Positions 22,242-32,823 are shown, numbered from the stretch's first letter. The stretch is DNA of 64,000 bases from Pythium myriotylum (GCA_023091665.1 JALJCQ010000018.1:930001-994000), one strand, 5' to 3'. Notes: generated by a model from the letters alone, not told the origin. Program-made: numbers and translations.

Positions 22242-22570
22242 GAGAGCGGGTAAATCGCACAGACTAGACAAGTGAGGGCAACAGTGATCCAAGGATGCAT
22301 ACAGCAATTTGGTGACAAGCACATATCTGCAAACACAACGGATGAACTCAACAGACAGGGGGTTGGAATCTACAGAACTAGTGGGGGCATAGACAGGAGT
22401 GTGGTGTCCTCGACGGCATTTATGCACATAGCTGCTGTTTTTTGTCAAGTAGAATTGTGGTCCACTGGAATCTAGGACAGTGCTCCACCCTGCGTGGACC
22501 ACAAAAGATAAAGCTATATAGCGTGGTCCACACTTGAAGAAACTGTTCGCGCTCTTTCGTTGGAGGAGGC
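22242..22570 (+). promoter_or_regulatory. Upstream region of MULE gene, repeated GTGGWCCAC
   Basis: Three copies of the near-palindrome GTGG(T/A)CCAC lie at 22,457-22,465, 22,494-22,502 and 22,523-22,531. A TATA-like CTATATAG lies at 22,514-22,521, about 50 bp before the ATG. Spacing and position suggest promoter or transposase-binding elements. No terminal inverted repeat could be recognised by eye. Confidence 0.4.
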
Positions 22571-25237
22571 ATGAAAACAAAAATGGAGTGGTCCTGTGTG
22601 AAGTCGCTGTGCTCGGCGTACGACTATGAGACCTACCAAGATGACGAGTTCTGCTGTGCGAAGGTCAGCCACACAGACCCGCATCGACCTTGTGTAGTTT
22701 GCTCGATGGAAACGCGCCACCACGACCAAGACATCACGACAATCGTCGGACAAGTCGTAAAAGGGTACTACGGTGACCACAACATGGTGGAGAGGAGATT
22801 TGTCTGCAACAGTCCAGCGTGTAAAGAACTAGGCGCCTGCCCATTCAAGTGGAAAGTGTGGTCATGTGCACTGTGCGACGAGTGGATCGTGCTGCACAAT
22901 GGTCGCAGTCATCTGCGCGGGGCAGACTCACCTTGTGGTGTTCGCCATGGGCCTGTTGTCACTGACCCGATGAAAGCGTACATTCTCCAACAAGACGAGT
23001 GCATGATCCCGCCAATGCTGATCCTGAGCAACATGAAGTCATCTCCTGACATCGTCCCGCCAAAGCGCGGCTATCCATCGCTCCGTCAAATACAGAATTG
23101 TGTCAAGTACCTTCGCCGCCACCAAGGGACGAAGAACACGATATACGCGGTCCGACAAGCCGTCGACCGGCTCAAGTTCATTGTGGATAATCCTGAAGAT
23201 TCACCATTTGTCTTTGGGGCGCGCGAGGACGAGAATGGTGCCCCATACGTCGGCGAAGGGGTGGATGATGATCCGTTCATTCTCGGAGTAACCACTTTGG
23301 AGCTACTTTCTGCGTGCGTTCGCTTCGCAAGCTACGATCGGACAACTGTCTTCCATGCAGATGCTACTTTCAAGCTAAGCGATTTGGGATACCCGTCCAT
23401 CACATTTGGCTTCACTGACGCGAGTCGGCAGTATCAGTTGACAGCAATCTCCATCGTCAGCAGGCGGACAATGAACGATTACTCCAAGTGTCTTCGAGCT
23501 TTAGTTGCCGTGATTGGTCGCATTCAACCAGGCGCGCGTCTCAATATCAACTTCGTCATGGGTGACGCGGAGGACGCCCAATTTAATGCCTTCCAACAAG
23601 TCGACGAGTTCGCACAAGCAACGTTTTTGATGTGCTTTTTTCACGTGTTATATAACGTGAGGAAGCGAACCCAGCACCTCGAACCAGAGCTGCGCCGCGC
23701 TGTCATGGAAGGCATCATGCACATGCACTATGCGGACAGTTTTGACAGTTTTCTCAATGCAAAGGCGTCTGTGTATGAGCAATGGATGGCGATCCCGCAG
23801 TTGACGGTATTTGCGCGATATTTTGCGACACAGTGGCTTGAGAGTAGATACTGGCGATGGCAGGTGTTCCATACTCCCCCTGGCTTTGCGACTACAAACA
23901 ATCCTTGCGAGAGCTTCAATGCGACAATCAAGGTTTACACAGGCAGGCGTCGATATCACATGAAGCGACTCCTTGAGATCACATGCAAGATCGTGAAGGA
24001 TGCCGTAGTACGACAACCGATTGGAATTCATGACGTCATCCCACCATCAAGGACGCTGCTTGTTGCAGCAAACGCCATGATGGTGAGTGGGTATGTGATG
24101 GCATATCGTACCCCAGACGATTCGATTGTAAGGGTTCGGCAACTTCGGAAGACATCGGAACCCACAAACGATGACATGGAGGAGTTCAAGTTGGCAGTAG
24201 ACGGCCCTTTCCAACGACGCGCAGGGGTAGTTCCAGCTACGAGTATTGGCGATGAAGTTCCTGCCACGGACGAAAACGAGATTCTCAGTGCTGCTCTCAC
24301 CGTCCGAGCCGAGCGAGTGCGAGCATCCAAACTCTATGGTGGCGTTGTGAAATGGTCGCTCAAGCGTGCTCATATAGCTGACATGCCGACCGACGGATGG
24401 AACGTGAATGTATCGAGGTGCACGTGCTCCTTCCGATACTTTATGAAGTATAGGTCGTGCGCGCATGTGATTGTTGCAAGAAAAGCAAAAAAGCTCCCCG
24501 TCCCGGGCCATGAAGACAAGACCGCAAGACTATTCAATCGCCAGATCCGCCAGAATCGTCCAGCAGCCCCAGCTCCGGCCGCTACCAACACGTACATGCG
24601 TTTGGGCTACGCTCCACTCAGCTACAGGACACACGAGGAACACGGGCAACGCGCGCCGGCCGGCTACCCATCAAATGTATCTTTAGAGACAGTCAATGCC
24701 GTCGTGAGGCAACTCCCAAGCTATCTCGACGACCAAGACGCATGTGAAGTGTGGCACGACCAGCCGGCTGCCAGCCCATCGCAACAATTTTCCAGTCAAT
24801 GGCGTCCGGCGCAATCCACTAGTCCATGGTACCAGTCCCAGCCCACCACAACATGGCACGAGTCACATCCCCAGCACCTCCAGCAATCCAACCCCCCGCC
24901 ACAACATCAGCACCAACAGCGCCAGGACTACCTACAGGACCAACTTCCCCAGCAGTACGAGAGTCAGCCCCCACCCACCAGCCAGCACCAACTATTCGGT
25001 CATTGGCATCAGCACCAGCCGCACCTGTCGGCTTACGTCCGTCAACCTCAATCGGCAAGCCCGACGCACCAATCCATTTCCACCAGACGCTGGTTCCATC
25101 ACGACTTAACCAGCGCATGGGGGCTCTCGTCGCCAAGAGGTGAAGATGTCCTGCCCTTTAAATCCCCGCCACATCGTAGAGGCCGACCTCCAATGGCATC
25201 TCGAGCTTTGCACATCCAGGATCTTTTTCCAGCCTGA
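22571..25237 (+). CDS. MULE transposase with SWIM zinc finger
   Basis: An uninterrupted 888-codon frame. A Cys/His-rich N-terminus (about residues 50-135, with CPFKWKV and LHNGRSHLRG) looks like a FLYWCH/WRKY-type DNA-binding finger. The DDE core follows: Asp in HADATFKLSDLGYPS (about 263), Asp in VMGDAEDAQF (about 332), CxxH in LMCFFHVLYN (about 355) and Glu in NNPCESFNATIK (about 446). The SWIM finger CTCSFRYFMKYRSCAHV lies at about 615-631. The tail is Gln/Pro-rich. All catalytic residues are present. The frame can end at the TGA at 25,237, or leave at a donor after 25,139 (AGAG|GTGAAG) and continue in the exons at 25,424-33,735, giving about 1,136 aa. It would cut and rejoin DNA at the element's inverted ends in the nucleus. 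Confidence 0.85.
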   Translation: MKTKMEWSCVKSLCSAYDYETYQDDEFCCAKVSHTDPHRPCVVCSMETRHHDQDITTIVGQVVKGYYGDHNMVERRFVCNSPACKELGACPFKWKVWSCALCDEWIVLHNGRSHLRGADSPCGVRHGPVVTDPMKAYILQQDECMIPPMLILSNMKSSPDIVPPKRGYPSLRQIQNCVKYLRRHQGTKNTIYAVRQAVDRLKFIVDNPEDSPFVFGAREDENGAPYVGEGVDDDPFILGVTTLELLSACVRFASYDRTTVFHADATFKLSDLGYPSITFGFTDASRQYQLTAISIVSRRTMNDYSKCLRALVAVIGRIQPGARLNINFVMGDAEDAQFNAFQQVDEFAQATFLMCFFHVLYNVRKRTQHLEPELRRAVMEGIMHMHYADSFDSFLNAKASVYEQWMAIPQLTVFARYFATQWLESRYWRWQVFHTPPGFATTNNPCESFNATIKVYTGRRRYHMKRLLEITCKIVKDAVVRQPIGIHDVIPPSRTLLVAANAMMVSGYVMAYRTPDDSIVRVRQLRKTSEPTNDDMEEFKLAVDGPFQRRAGVVPATSIGDEVPATDENEILSAALTVRAERVRASKLYGGVVKWSLKRAHIADMPTDGWNVNVSRCTCSFRYFMKYRSCAHVIVARKAKKLPVPGHEDKTARLFNRQIRQNRPAAPAPAATNTYMRLGYAPLSYRTHEEHGQRAPAGYPSNVSLETVNAVVRQLPSYLDDQDACEVWHDQPAASPSQQFSSQWRPAQSTSPWYQSQPTTTWHESHPQHLQQSNPPPQHQHQQRQDYLQDQLPQQYESQPPPTSQHQLFGHWHQHQPHLSAYVRQPQSASPTHQSISTRRWFHHDLTSAWGLSSPRGEDVLPFKSPPHRRGRPPMASRALHIQDLFPA

Positions 25238-25423
25238 TGCATATCGAAGATATTTTTTCAGGATGATTAGCACCCTATCGGTACGTGGAGGTATTTGCAT
25301 TTTTACTCGATTAACCGATAAGGTCTAATTTCCGATTCACATTTTTCCTATCCAGATAAGAAAATAGGACGAGTTCTCATGCATACCAGACCGTTATACG
25401 TAGCTCTCATTCTCTCATTGTAG
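25140..25423 (+). other. Predicted intron 1 of the MULE gene
   Basis: Donor AG|GTGAAG, acceptor TCTCATTGTAG|GC. Removing it joins codon phase 1 to phase 1 and keeps the frame from the transposase into the next exon. If it is retained, translation stops at 25,237. Confidence 0.5.
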
Positions 25424-25657
25424 GCATGGTGACCAGAAGCGGATTTCGCTCGCGCTGTAGCAAGCTCGAGAAGGAGTACCCCGGTACCAACATGACGGGG
25501 GCTGTGAAGATGGCCATGCGTACCGCGTTGATGAGCCGAGGGTTCTCTGATCCCGAGATCGAGAGTCACCTGTTACAGTTCTACGCTACCCGCCGAGGAC
25601 ACGTGTCGAAAGCGATAATGGAGCGCTACGTTGCCCAGATTCTACAATCCATCACAG
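25424..25657 (+). CDS. MULE gene, predicted exon 2
   Basis: A 234-nt exon that adds MVTRSGFRSRCSKLEKEYPG and following residues up to AQILQSIT, a mostly helical and basic segment I do not recognise. It ends ACAG|GTGCGTA, a good 5' splice site. GypsyA is inserted in the next intron, only two bases after the GT. If read alone, it could instead be a separate small gene starting at the ATG at 25,426. Confidence 0.5.
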
Positions 25658-25659
25658 GT

Positions 25660-25664
25660 GCGTA
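25660..25664. repeat. GypsyA target-site duplication, left
   Basis: GCGTA lies directly before the left LTR and is repeated at 32,824-32,828 directly after the right LTR. Five-base duplications are typical of Ty3/gypsy integrase. Confidence 0.95.
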
Positions 25665-25967
25665 TGTAATGGTCCACGACCGTGCACAGCACCTCCGCTT
25701 GAGGAAGCGTGAGCAGCCGCTCCGAGTCGACCCCTGTCGACGAGCGCCAAGGACTTGGCAAAAGGCGAACTGATTGTATTCAGATTATTCCCCTGGGGAA
25801 TAATCCCCCCTATACCTGATATCCCTGGTATCTAATACCCAGGGATATCCCCTACTGAATCTAATAAAAGAGAGTCACTACTTAGGGTAACTTTTCCCCT
25901 AAGTGGACCACACACATTATGTACCTACACAACCTAACCTACTTGTGTAACCTTGTACCCCGTTACA
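25665..25967 (-). repeat. GypsyA 3' LTR, 303 bp
   Basis: It begins TGTAATGGTCC and ends CCCCGTTACA on the plus strand (terminal inverted repeat TGTAA/TTACA). It contains short hairpins such as ATTATTCCCCTGGGGAATAAT-like and GATATCCCTGG...CCAGGGATATC-like sequences, and one GTGGACCAC word like those upstream of the MULE gene. Confidence 0.95.
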
Positions 25968-25980
25968 CCACCCCCCACCC
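25968..25980 (-). other. GypsyA polypurine tract
   Basis: Minus-strand GGGTGGGGGGTGG (with two T) ends exactly at the 3' LTR. It is the expected start site of plus-strand DNA synthesis. Confidence 0.75.
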
Positions 25981-26923
25981 AAAATGAGGAACACCCTTGT
26001 CCCTACTTTAGGAGCAGCCGTGTCCTAGAAAAGGAACACGAGCCTATTCCAGTACGGAATTTCCGAGGACCCACACGGAAATGGGTACAGACTCATGGCG
26101 ACCATGAGCGCGAAGTCGCGTGTCGATTTTTCGACAACGACTGATCGAGAGCCGCAGCGGCTTGGCGCAACACCTCGCTGCGTCATGAGACGCATGCAGA
26201 CGTGCGCGCGGTCGCCAGCGACCACTGGATCATGACGATCCCCCAGAACTGGGCCATTTTGCCGTCTAACGGCGGCAAGCCAAAATGGCATGGTCAGACG
26301 ACCATTGCGAGGCGAGCAGAGCTCGCGGCAAGCCCAAACTTGGCACACACACTCAGTGTGATGGGTTCTTGCCTTGTGCAAGCGTACAGACCTGTACGAT
26401 GCGAACTCGCAAACTTCGTCTCTTGACGGTGCCCAGAATTGGGTCCAGTCCAATACTGGAGACTGTGGTCGGTGGATGTCCACCGCGAGTACTACCAAGT
26501 ACTCAAGAGGCTGGCTGGCCTCATCCAGCGACTCAACTGAGTGCGTGGAGTGCGGGGATACCCGTGGCAGTCGAACAACGACGTTGCCGGACAACTTCGT
26601 GTTGTCGGCCACACGCTCGGGCGTGATGGCTACACCGCAGAGAACTGCTCGGTGTAGCAACACCAGACTGAGCCAGCCACTCTGGCTTGGTGCGAGCGTT
26701 GTCCAACGCAACCGATGAGGTCGGTGAACGTTGTCGAAGCTTCGACTGCGCCGAACGCGGCGTTCTCGCCATCTTCATGGCCTTCTGCTTGGGTCTTGTA
26801 CCCATGTCTATAATAGACAGGGACAGTCGACTTGACTGAGACGGACCGTCCGTGTGCTCCACTGAGCGTCTTCCTTGAGGAACTTGAGACACTTCTCATC
26901 TTGATGGAGGTGGTCGGTCCCAC
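25981..26923. other. GypsyA 3' non-coding region
   Basis: Nearly 1 kb between the pol stop and the polypurine tract. Open frames on both strands here (for example 26,025-26,711 minus) have no recognisable domain, so I treat the stretch as untranslated. Confidence 0.5.
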
Positions 26924-29900
26924 CTACTGGAACCATCCAGGATGATCATGTTCGCATGCGCGAATAGGATCAGAGCAATCTTGCCTGAGAATATTCTCAT
27001 CAACCCAGGAACTCTGGTTGCTTGGATATCCAAGCCACTTAACCAAGAGCTGGCGGACGCCATTGCGCACACGCACACTGTCGAGAGACTCGACGTGATA
27101 ATGGCGTTCGCCATTCCTGTCGATCACAGGCAAAGGAGCGCGCACCGGTCGCAGCGCTTTCCTTCTGGTCTTGACACCAGTGTCGGGGACCCGACGTGCT
27201 CCTTCGGGTTCAGCAAACGTAACCCGACGTCGTATTGACGACGCTGCGGTCGCATTTGACGACCATGTCGAACTTCGACGAGCTTGAGCAAGCCGTGCAG
27301 AGCGTCTTGGCGCTTCGCTGTGTGGGTGAACCACGCCACTTGCAGAACCCTGCACTGCGAGAGAGTCGCTGGAGGAACCATCCGTGACTGGCACGTTCTC
27401 GTGCGCGACTGTGTGTGGTTGCATATCGGCGGCAACTCCGCTTGGAATTGTTTCCGACGACTCTTCGTCTGATGCATCTCCATCAGGGCGGAGATATGGC
27501 TTGAGCAAGCCGGCGTAGAACGTCGGGTGCGTCTGCAACCATGTTGGCAGGTCGACCCTGTAGGAGTTTCCACTCCGCTTCAACACCTTGAACGGGCCGA
27601 TATATCTCGGCAGCAGCTTTGAGCTGCCCAAGCTGGACACAGCATTCTGAGACAGGTTCTTCGTGCTGACAAGCACATAGTCGCCTGGCTTGAACACGTG
27701 CGTGTTCTTCCGACCGTGTTTGTCGGCTTGTTCCTTCTGAACATCTTGGGCAGCTGCCATCGCGTCACGCATGCGGGTGATGACGTTCACACGTGTCGAC
27801 AAGAACTCGTCGATCTTGCGGCGCTCCGCCGACTTGGAAACACCTTCCTTCTGGGAGGCAAGTAATTACCGAGCCCCTCCCTCACCAGACTGGGCACTGC
27901 CCATGAGACAGAGCGGCAGCGCTGGGTGTCTCAACCCGTTCACGTAGAACGGCGACAGACCTGTCGAGGCATGAACAGAGTTGTTCATGGCGAACTCCAC
28001 CATGGGGAGGTGGTCGCACCACGAGAGTGGATCACTCGCACAATACGAGCGGAGGATATCCTCGACGACGCGGTTGGCGCGCTCGGTCTGACCATCGGTC
28101 TCCGGATGGTCCGTCGTCGACATGTCGAGCCTGGAGCCCAGGATTTGGAAGAGACCTTCCCAGAAATCACCAGTGAACCTGGGATCCCGATCCGATACGA
28201 TTGAGTCGGGGAGACCGTGTAGTCGAAACACGGTATCGACGAAAAGTCGAGCACAGTCGAGACCTGTGCAGGTATCCGAAACCGGAACAAGATGCACCAT
28301 CTTGGACAAACGGTCAACAAAGACCAGCACACCATTGTGCCCAGCGGACGTCTTTGGCATGCCAAAGAAGAAGTCCATGCTCACTGAGCGCCAGCAATCG
28401 CTGGGGACAGGCAAGCTCTGAAGCGGAGCCTGAGAGTGTGCACTTGGCTTCACTCGTTGACAGACGTCACACGTGCGGACATACCGCGACACCCACTTGT
28501 ACATCTTAGGCCACCAAAACCTTGGGCTGAGAAGCGCGTACGTCTTCTCACGGCCAAGGTGGCCAGCACCAGGTGCGTCGTGGGCACCATGCGCGATCAC
28601 ATATCGCAGGTCGTCGTCTGCAGGAACGACAACGCGAGCTTCTTCGCTGTTCGAGACCTGATATTTCAGGAGGCCGTCTTCGAACGTGTACCGATGGAGT
28701 CGGGCTCCAACACGAGGCGAGAGAGACTTCTCCGAGTCGGACGACTTGAGAGCACGAATGATCTCCGCACATTGTGCGTCGCCTGCGTAGGCGTCACGAA
28801 CCAAGTCGTAGACATCAGAAGCAACTGATGTGAGATGGTTCATCTCGTAGTCGGGACGCCGAGAGAGTGCGTCCGCCAGCACGTTGAGCCGACCCGGCTT
28901 GTACTCAACAGTAAAGTTGTATTCTGAAAAGAATGACAACCAGCGAGCCATTCGCGGCGACAAGTGCGGGGACTGTGTCGCCGTGCGTAGAGACGCATGG
29001 TCTGTGTAGACCACGAACGGCAACGCGCCGAGAAGGTGAACGCGGAATTTCACCAGGGCGTACTTCATCGCCAACAACTCCTTGTCGTGAACTGGATAGT
29101 TCTTCTCGGCCGCTTGGAGCTGGCGAGACTGATACGAGATGACTCTCTCGTGACCATCGTGGTCCTTCTGCAGAAGTGCACAGCCGATCGCATAATCGGA
29201 GGCGTCGCAGACGACGCTATACGGAGCGGAGTCATCCGGCAACGCCAGGATCGGCGCTTGGAGGAGACTCTCCTTGATCCTTTGGAAGGCAGCTTCCGTG
29301 TCGTGAGACCACGACCACTCAACGTCATTCTTGAGCAGCTGAGTCAGCGGCCGAGCCATCTCGGCGTAGTTCTTCGTGAACCTGTGCAAGTAGTTGGCGA
29401 GACCCAACCACTTGCGTAGGTCCTTCACGGACCGTGGCGATGGCCACTCGGCGATTGCCTTCACCTTCTCGGGATCCGCCCGAACACCGTCGACTCCGAC
29501 GAAGCACCCAAGCACTGGGATCTCTTCGGCACCGAAGATACACTTATCCAAGTTGGCATAAAGCTTATGCTCCTCGAGGCATTCGAGAACTTGGCGGAGG
29601 TGATCCTCATGGAGCGTATCCAAATCACGACCGGGCTCCGGCTTCGTGTGGACGTAGATGTCGTCGAAGTACGTCTGTGCGAACGCTCGCAGGGGACGGA
29701 ACAAATGGGTCACCAAGCGATTGAACGTCGCTGGGGCGTTCGACAGCCCCTGTGGCATCACGAGCCACTCCCAGAGCATGCCGCTCGGCGTACTGACGGC
29801 AGTCTTGGGGATGTCCCCACGCTCCATGAGCACTTGGTAATAACCGTCGACCAAGTCGAGAGAACTGAATTTCTTCGCGCCGGACATCCGGTGGACGATC

Positions 29901-31492
29901 ACATCCTTCCGAGGGATCGGAGTGGACGCAGGAATCGTCTGTGCGTTCAACTTGTTGTACGCGTGGACGATCCTCTTGCCATTTGGCTTGCGCACACAGA
30001 ACGTTGGTGCGCTGTGCGGCGAGACGCTCTCGCGCACCAGGCCAGCCTTGGCTTTCTTGGCAAAGAATTCATCAATGAAGTCCGATTGTTCGGCCGGCAG
30101 AGCCCACTGGCGAACCGTCGCATAGCTCGAGCCAGGCTTGAGCTTGATCTCGTGGCGAACGCCACGATCAGGGGGCAACCCCGCCGGCGGGTTCTTGCTG
30201 AGGCAAGTCTCCGCAAACCGCTTGACTAGCGGATAGAACCGATCCTTCGGATTCTTAAGGATGGCCGAACCGCGGCGCGCGTCAAACTTCTGACGAAACT
30301 CAACGAGGACATCCTCGTCAATCACCGTCGAGGTGTTGGGTTGAGCGAGGTCTCGCTCAGATCGGAGGATCACAACCTCAGCGATCTCACCAGCTTTGAG
30401 CTCGCGGACGAAATCGTCCATAGGGAGTTCCTCCAAGCTAGTCAGCTCGGAGAACTCGGGCAACGGTGCCATATCGACCGTGGACGGATCGATCGACGAT
30501 CCCGTCATCACATCGACGATGTGCACGTCATACGACGCGTCCGAGAGCGGGAGTGGCTCAGGCCTGGGCTCGGTCATATCCGACGACCCTGAAAGCGGCT
30601 CGACCGCACGCGGACACGCGACAAGGGGACAAATCCCGGAAGCATCTTCCATGCTGGTACTCGGAGGGGGCGGAGACAACTCGACGCCCTCTTCTACGCC
30701 GTACTCCACGGCAGACGGCACGACCGTCTCCGGAACACCCGAGGTGTCCATGGCGTTCACTACGCCAATGAAGTAGGCACTTCCATCTTCTTTGATGGGG
30801 CTCATCAGCCGGCGGACGAAGGAGGGTTCATGACGCTCCTGAGCTCCGTTCCTGCCGGGAGACGTGCTCCCAATCGACTTGGTCCTCCAGTCGATCCATG
30901 GCTCGTGGCGCTCGAGCCACGGCATGCCGAGGATGAGGTCAAACCTCTCATCCATGTCGAGCACTGTAAAGCGCTCGACTGAGTCGAAATCGACAAACGC
31001 AATGCGTAGATCGACCTCGATCTTCTTCGTCTCTGCGACGATGCCCGTCGCAAGACGCACCGAGACTCTTCCGAGATCTCGCTCACAAGCTTGAGCAAAT
31101 AGAGAAGCATTCTCAGCAATACTTTGCTTGCGACCGTAGTTGCGCGTCGCACCAGAGTCGATTAGGACTCTGAAGGGACGTGCAAATCCCTTCACTTGAG
31201 CAGTGACGACGATGAGCTCGCCACTGATGCGCAGCTCATCAACTGCTGAGAAGATATCTTCTTCCGGGGGCACCCCGCCTTGCGATACTGCCGAACTCGG
31301 CGTCGCGGAGCGAGGAGTGATCGCCCCAGTAGACTGCCCCGCGTCTACTGGGAAATCTCGTTTCCCTGCGACGTGGAAGCAGATCCACCTCGGTTTCCCG
31401 AGCGCCACGGCCGACCACGGCGAGCACGACCACCGCCCCTCTTGCGCGGACAATTCCGCTGGAAGTGACCGAACTTCCCACAAGTAGAACAC
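26924..31492 (-). pseudogene. GypsyA pol with one in-frame stop
   Basis: One reading frame of about 1,522 codons with a single TAA at 27,866-27,868. Order: protease (LIDSGATRNYG, about residue 109); RT (DLVDGYYQVL, WLVMPQGLSNAP, catalytic TYFDD at about 607); RNase H (CDASDYAIGCALL, DKELLAMKYAL, TDHASLRT); integrase with its zinc domain (HDAPGAGHLGREK then CDVCQRVK) and catalytic segments SMDFFFG, VSDRDPRFTG and HPETDGQTERAN. After the TAA comes the integrase C-terminus (LLPRYIGPFKVLKR, HPTFYAGLLKPYL) and a chromodomain (YHVESLDSV, LLVKWLGYPSNQSSW, about 27,000-27,125), which usually directs integration to particular chromatin. Pol is expressed by -1 frameshifting from gag; the 148-nt overlap starts at 31,492, but the effective entry is at 31,360-31,366. 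The stop removes the integrase end and chromodomain unless read through. Confidence 0.9.
31325..31366 (-). promoter_or_regulatory. GypsyA -1 ribosomal frameshift signal
   Basis: On the minus strand the heptamer G GGA AAC (31,366-31,360) is in the gag frame, 12 nt before the gag stop. After a 7-nt spacer follows a perfect 10-bp stem, CCCAGTAGAC (31,352-31,343) with GTCTACTGGG (31,334-31,325), and an 8-nt loop GCGGGGCA. Slipping by -1 yields the pol residues GKRDFPVDAGQ. Heptamer type, spacer length and stem all match the textbook signal. Confidence 0.9.
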
Positions 31493-32484
31493 TTGATGTG
31501 AAGAGCCTTCACGTCGATCGCACGCAAGTCGACCGTGCTGAGATCGACTCCACTGAGGTCGATGACACTCAGGTCCATCGGTTCGATGACCGGTGGTGGG
31601 ACCGGCGTGACCGGAGGCGGCGCAGCCGAACTCGCGGATAAACCGCGCGAGAGACGCTGGACGTAGTCCTCCCGCAGCGCGACGACGAACGCGTCTTCTA
31701 GGAGCATGGGCTCCTCGCGGAAAACCGCAGCCTTCTCAGGACCGGGATCCATCCCTTCCATGAACGTCGTCAGCATGACGTCTTCTGCGAGCGCATTCGC
31801 AGCCATGTTGGCCCGGAGTTGACGTAACTCCTGCACATACGTGTGCAGCTCGCGGCCACCTTGCCGACAAGCGAGAAACGCAGCTCGCTGGCGATGCGCC
31901 ACATTTGGCGGTTGAAACATCGACTTCATCGCCTTGGCAAGCGTTGCCCAGTCGGAAAAACATCCGGGATGCGACGTCTCGCACGTGAGGGCCCAGATCT
32001 TCGCCCGGTCCGTCATGTTCGAGATCGCAAAGGCGATCTTCTGCCGTTCATCACGGATGCAGCCGGCTGCTGTGGCGAGCTCGATCTCGGGTTGCCAGAA
32101 GGCAAGATTGTCGCTCTCTTCACCCGAATACGGGGACACCGTAACCTTCACGGCCTTCGGACGTTCCGGAGGTGCCGGCGATGGCACACACGTAGCCGTC
32201 GGCGGCACCTGAGCTGGCTGAGTAGCCTGAGTCGCGGACACGCGGGACGTCACGACGTCGAGAAGATACTTCTCGAGAGCTGTCTCGTAGTCGCGAAAAC
32301 GCGCGACATGGGCGAGGACTTCGCCGGAGCCGCGTCGGAGCAGCTCGATGACACTTGCACGGCCATTGATGGCCTCCATCTTCTGGAGATAGGCCCACTG
32401 GGCCTCATCCAGGTACGGATGGTCTTGACGCGACAGCGTCGGATGGCTTGACGCCATCACGAAGTCGGAAGCTTCGGACATCAC
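31345..32484 (-). CDS. GypsyA Gag
   Basis: An uninterrupted 379-residue Gag. The first half has a Pro/Thr-rich linker after an N-terminal helical segment; the capsid-like part includes FWQPEIELATAAGCIRDERQ and the LRQLRANMAANALAED to TFMEGMDPGP region. A CCHC zinc knuckle (CSTCGKFGHFQRNC) and an Arg/Gly-rich RNA-binding tail (RKRGGGRARRGRPWRSGNRG) complete it. The start is the first of two adjacent ATGs at 32,484, shortly after the primer site. It forms the particle that packages the element RNA. The frame ends 12 nt after the slippery heptamer. Confidence 0.9.
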   Translation of the reverse strand: MMSEASDFVMASSHPTLSRQDHPYLDEAQWAYLQKMEAINGRASVIELLRRGSGEVLAHVARFRDYETALEKYLLDVVTSRVSATQATQPAQVPPTATCVPSPAPPERPKAVKVTVSPYSGEESDNLAFWQPEIELATAAGCIRDERQKIAFAISNMTDRAKIWALTCETSHPGCFSDWATLAKAMKSMFQPPNVAHRQRAAFLACRQGGRELHTYVQELRQLRANMAANALAEDVMLTTFMEGMDPGPEKAAVFREEPMLLEDAFVVALREDYVQRLSRGLSASSAAPPPVTPVPPPVIEPMDLSVIDLSGVDLSTVDLRAIDVKALHIKCSTCGKFGHFQRNCPRKRGGGRARRGRPWRSGNRGGSASTSQGNEISQ

Positions 32485-32507
32485 GATGTCGGCGTCGGAT
32501 TGACGAC

Positions 32508-32518
32508 AAGTGCTACCA
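32508..32518 (-). other. GypsyA primer-binding site
   Basis: Minus-strand TGGTAGCACTT, 2 nt inside the 5' LTR, complementary to a tRNA 3' end finishing ...GCTACCA. Identical in sequence and spacing to the GypsyB site. Confidence 0.8.
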
Positions 32519-32520
32519 AG

Positions 32521-32823
32521 TGTAATGGTCCACGACCGTGCACAGCACCTCCGCTTGAGGAAGCGTGAGCAGCCGCTCCGAGTCGACCCCTGTCGACGAG
32601 CGCCAAGGACTTGGCAAAAGGCGAACTGATTGTATTCAGATTATTCCCCTGGGGAATAATCCCCCCTATACCTGATATCCCTGGTATCTAATACCCAGGG
32701 ATATCCCCTACTGAATCTAATAAAAGAGAGTCACTACTTAGGGTAACTTTTCCCCTAAGTGGACCACACACATTATGTACCTACACAACCTAACCTACTT
32801 GTGTAACCTTGTACCCCGTTACA
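32521..32823 (-). repeat. GypsyA 5' LTR, 303 bp
   Basis: By reading both copies block by block I find no difference from the LTR at 25,665-25,967. Confidence 0.95.

Larger units (their letters stand above)
25665..32823 (-). mobile_element. Complete Ty3/gypsy chromovirus-like element GypsyA
   Basis: A 7,159-bp element on the minus strand: 5' LTR (32,521-32,823), primer site, gag, pol (protease, RT, RNase H, integrase, chromodomain), a long 3' non-coding part, polypurine tract, 3' LTR (25,665-25,967). The two LTRs look identical over 303 bp and the 5-bp target duplication is intact, so insertion was recent. It lies in a predicted intron of the MULE gene in the opposite orientation. One in-frame TAA in integrase is the only visible defect. 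Confidence 0.95.

Noticed and set aside
26025..26711. 228-codon minus-strand frame in the GypsyA 3' region
   Set aside because: No recognisable domain, biased composition, and overlapping frames of similar length on the other strand. More likely untranslated.
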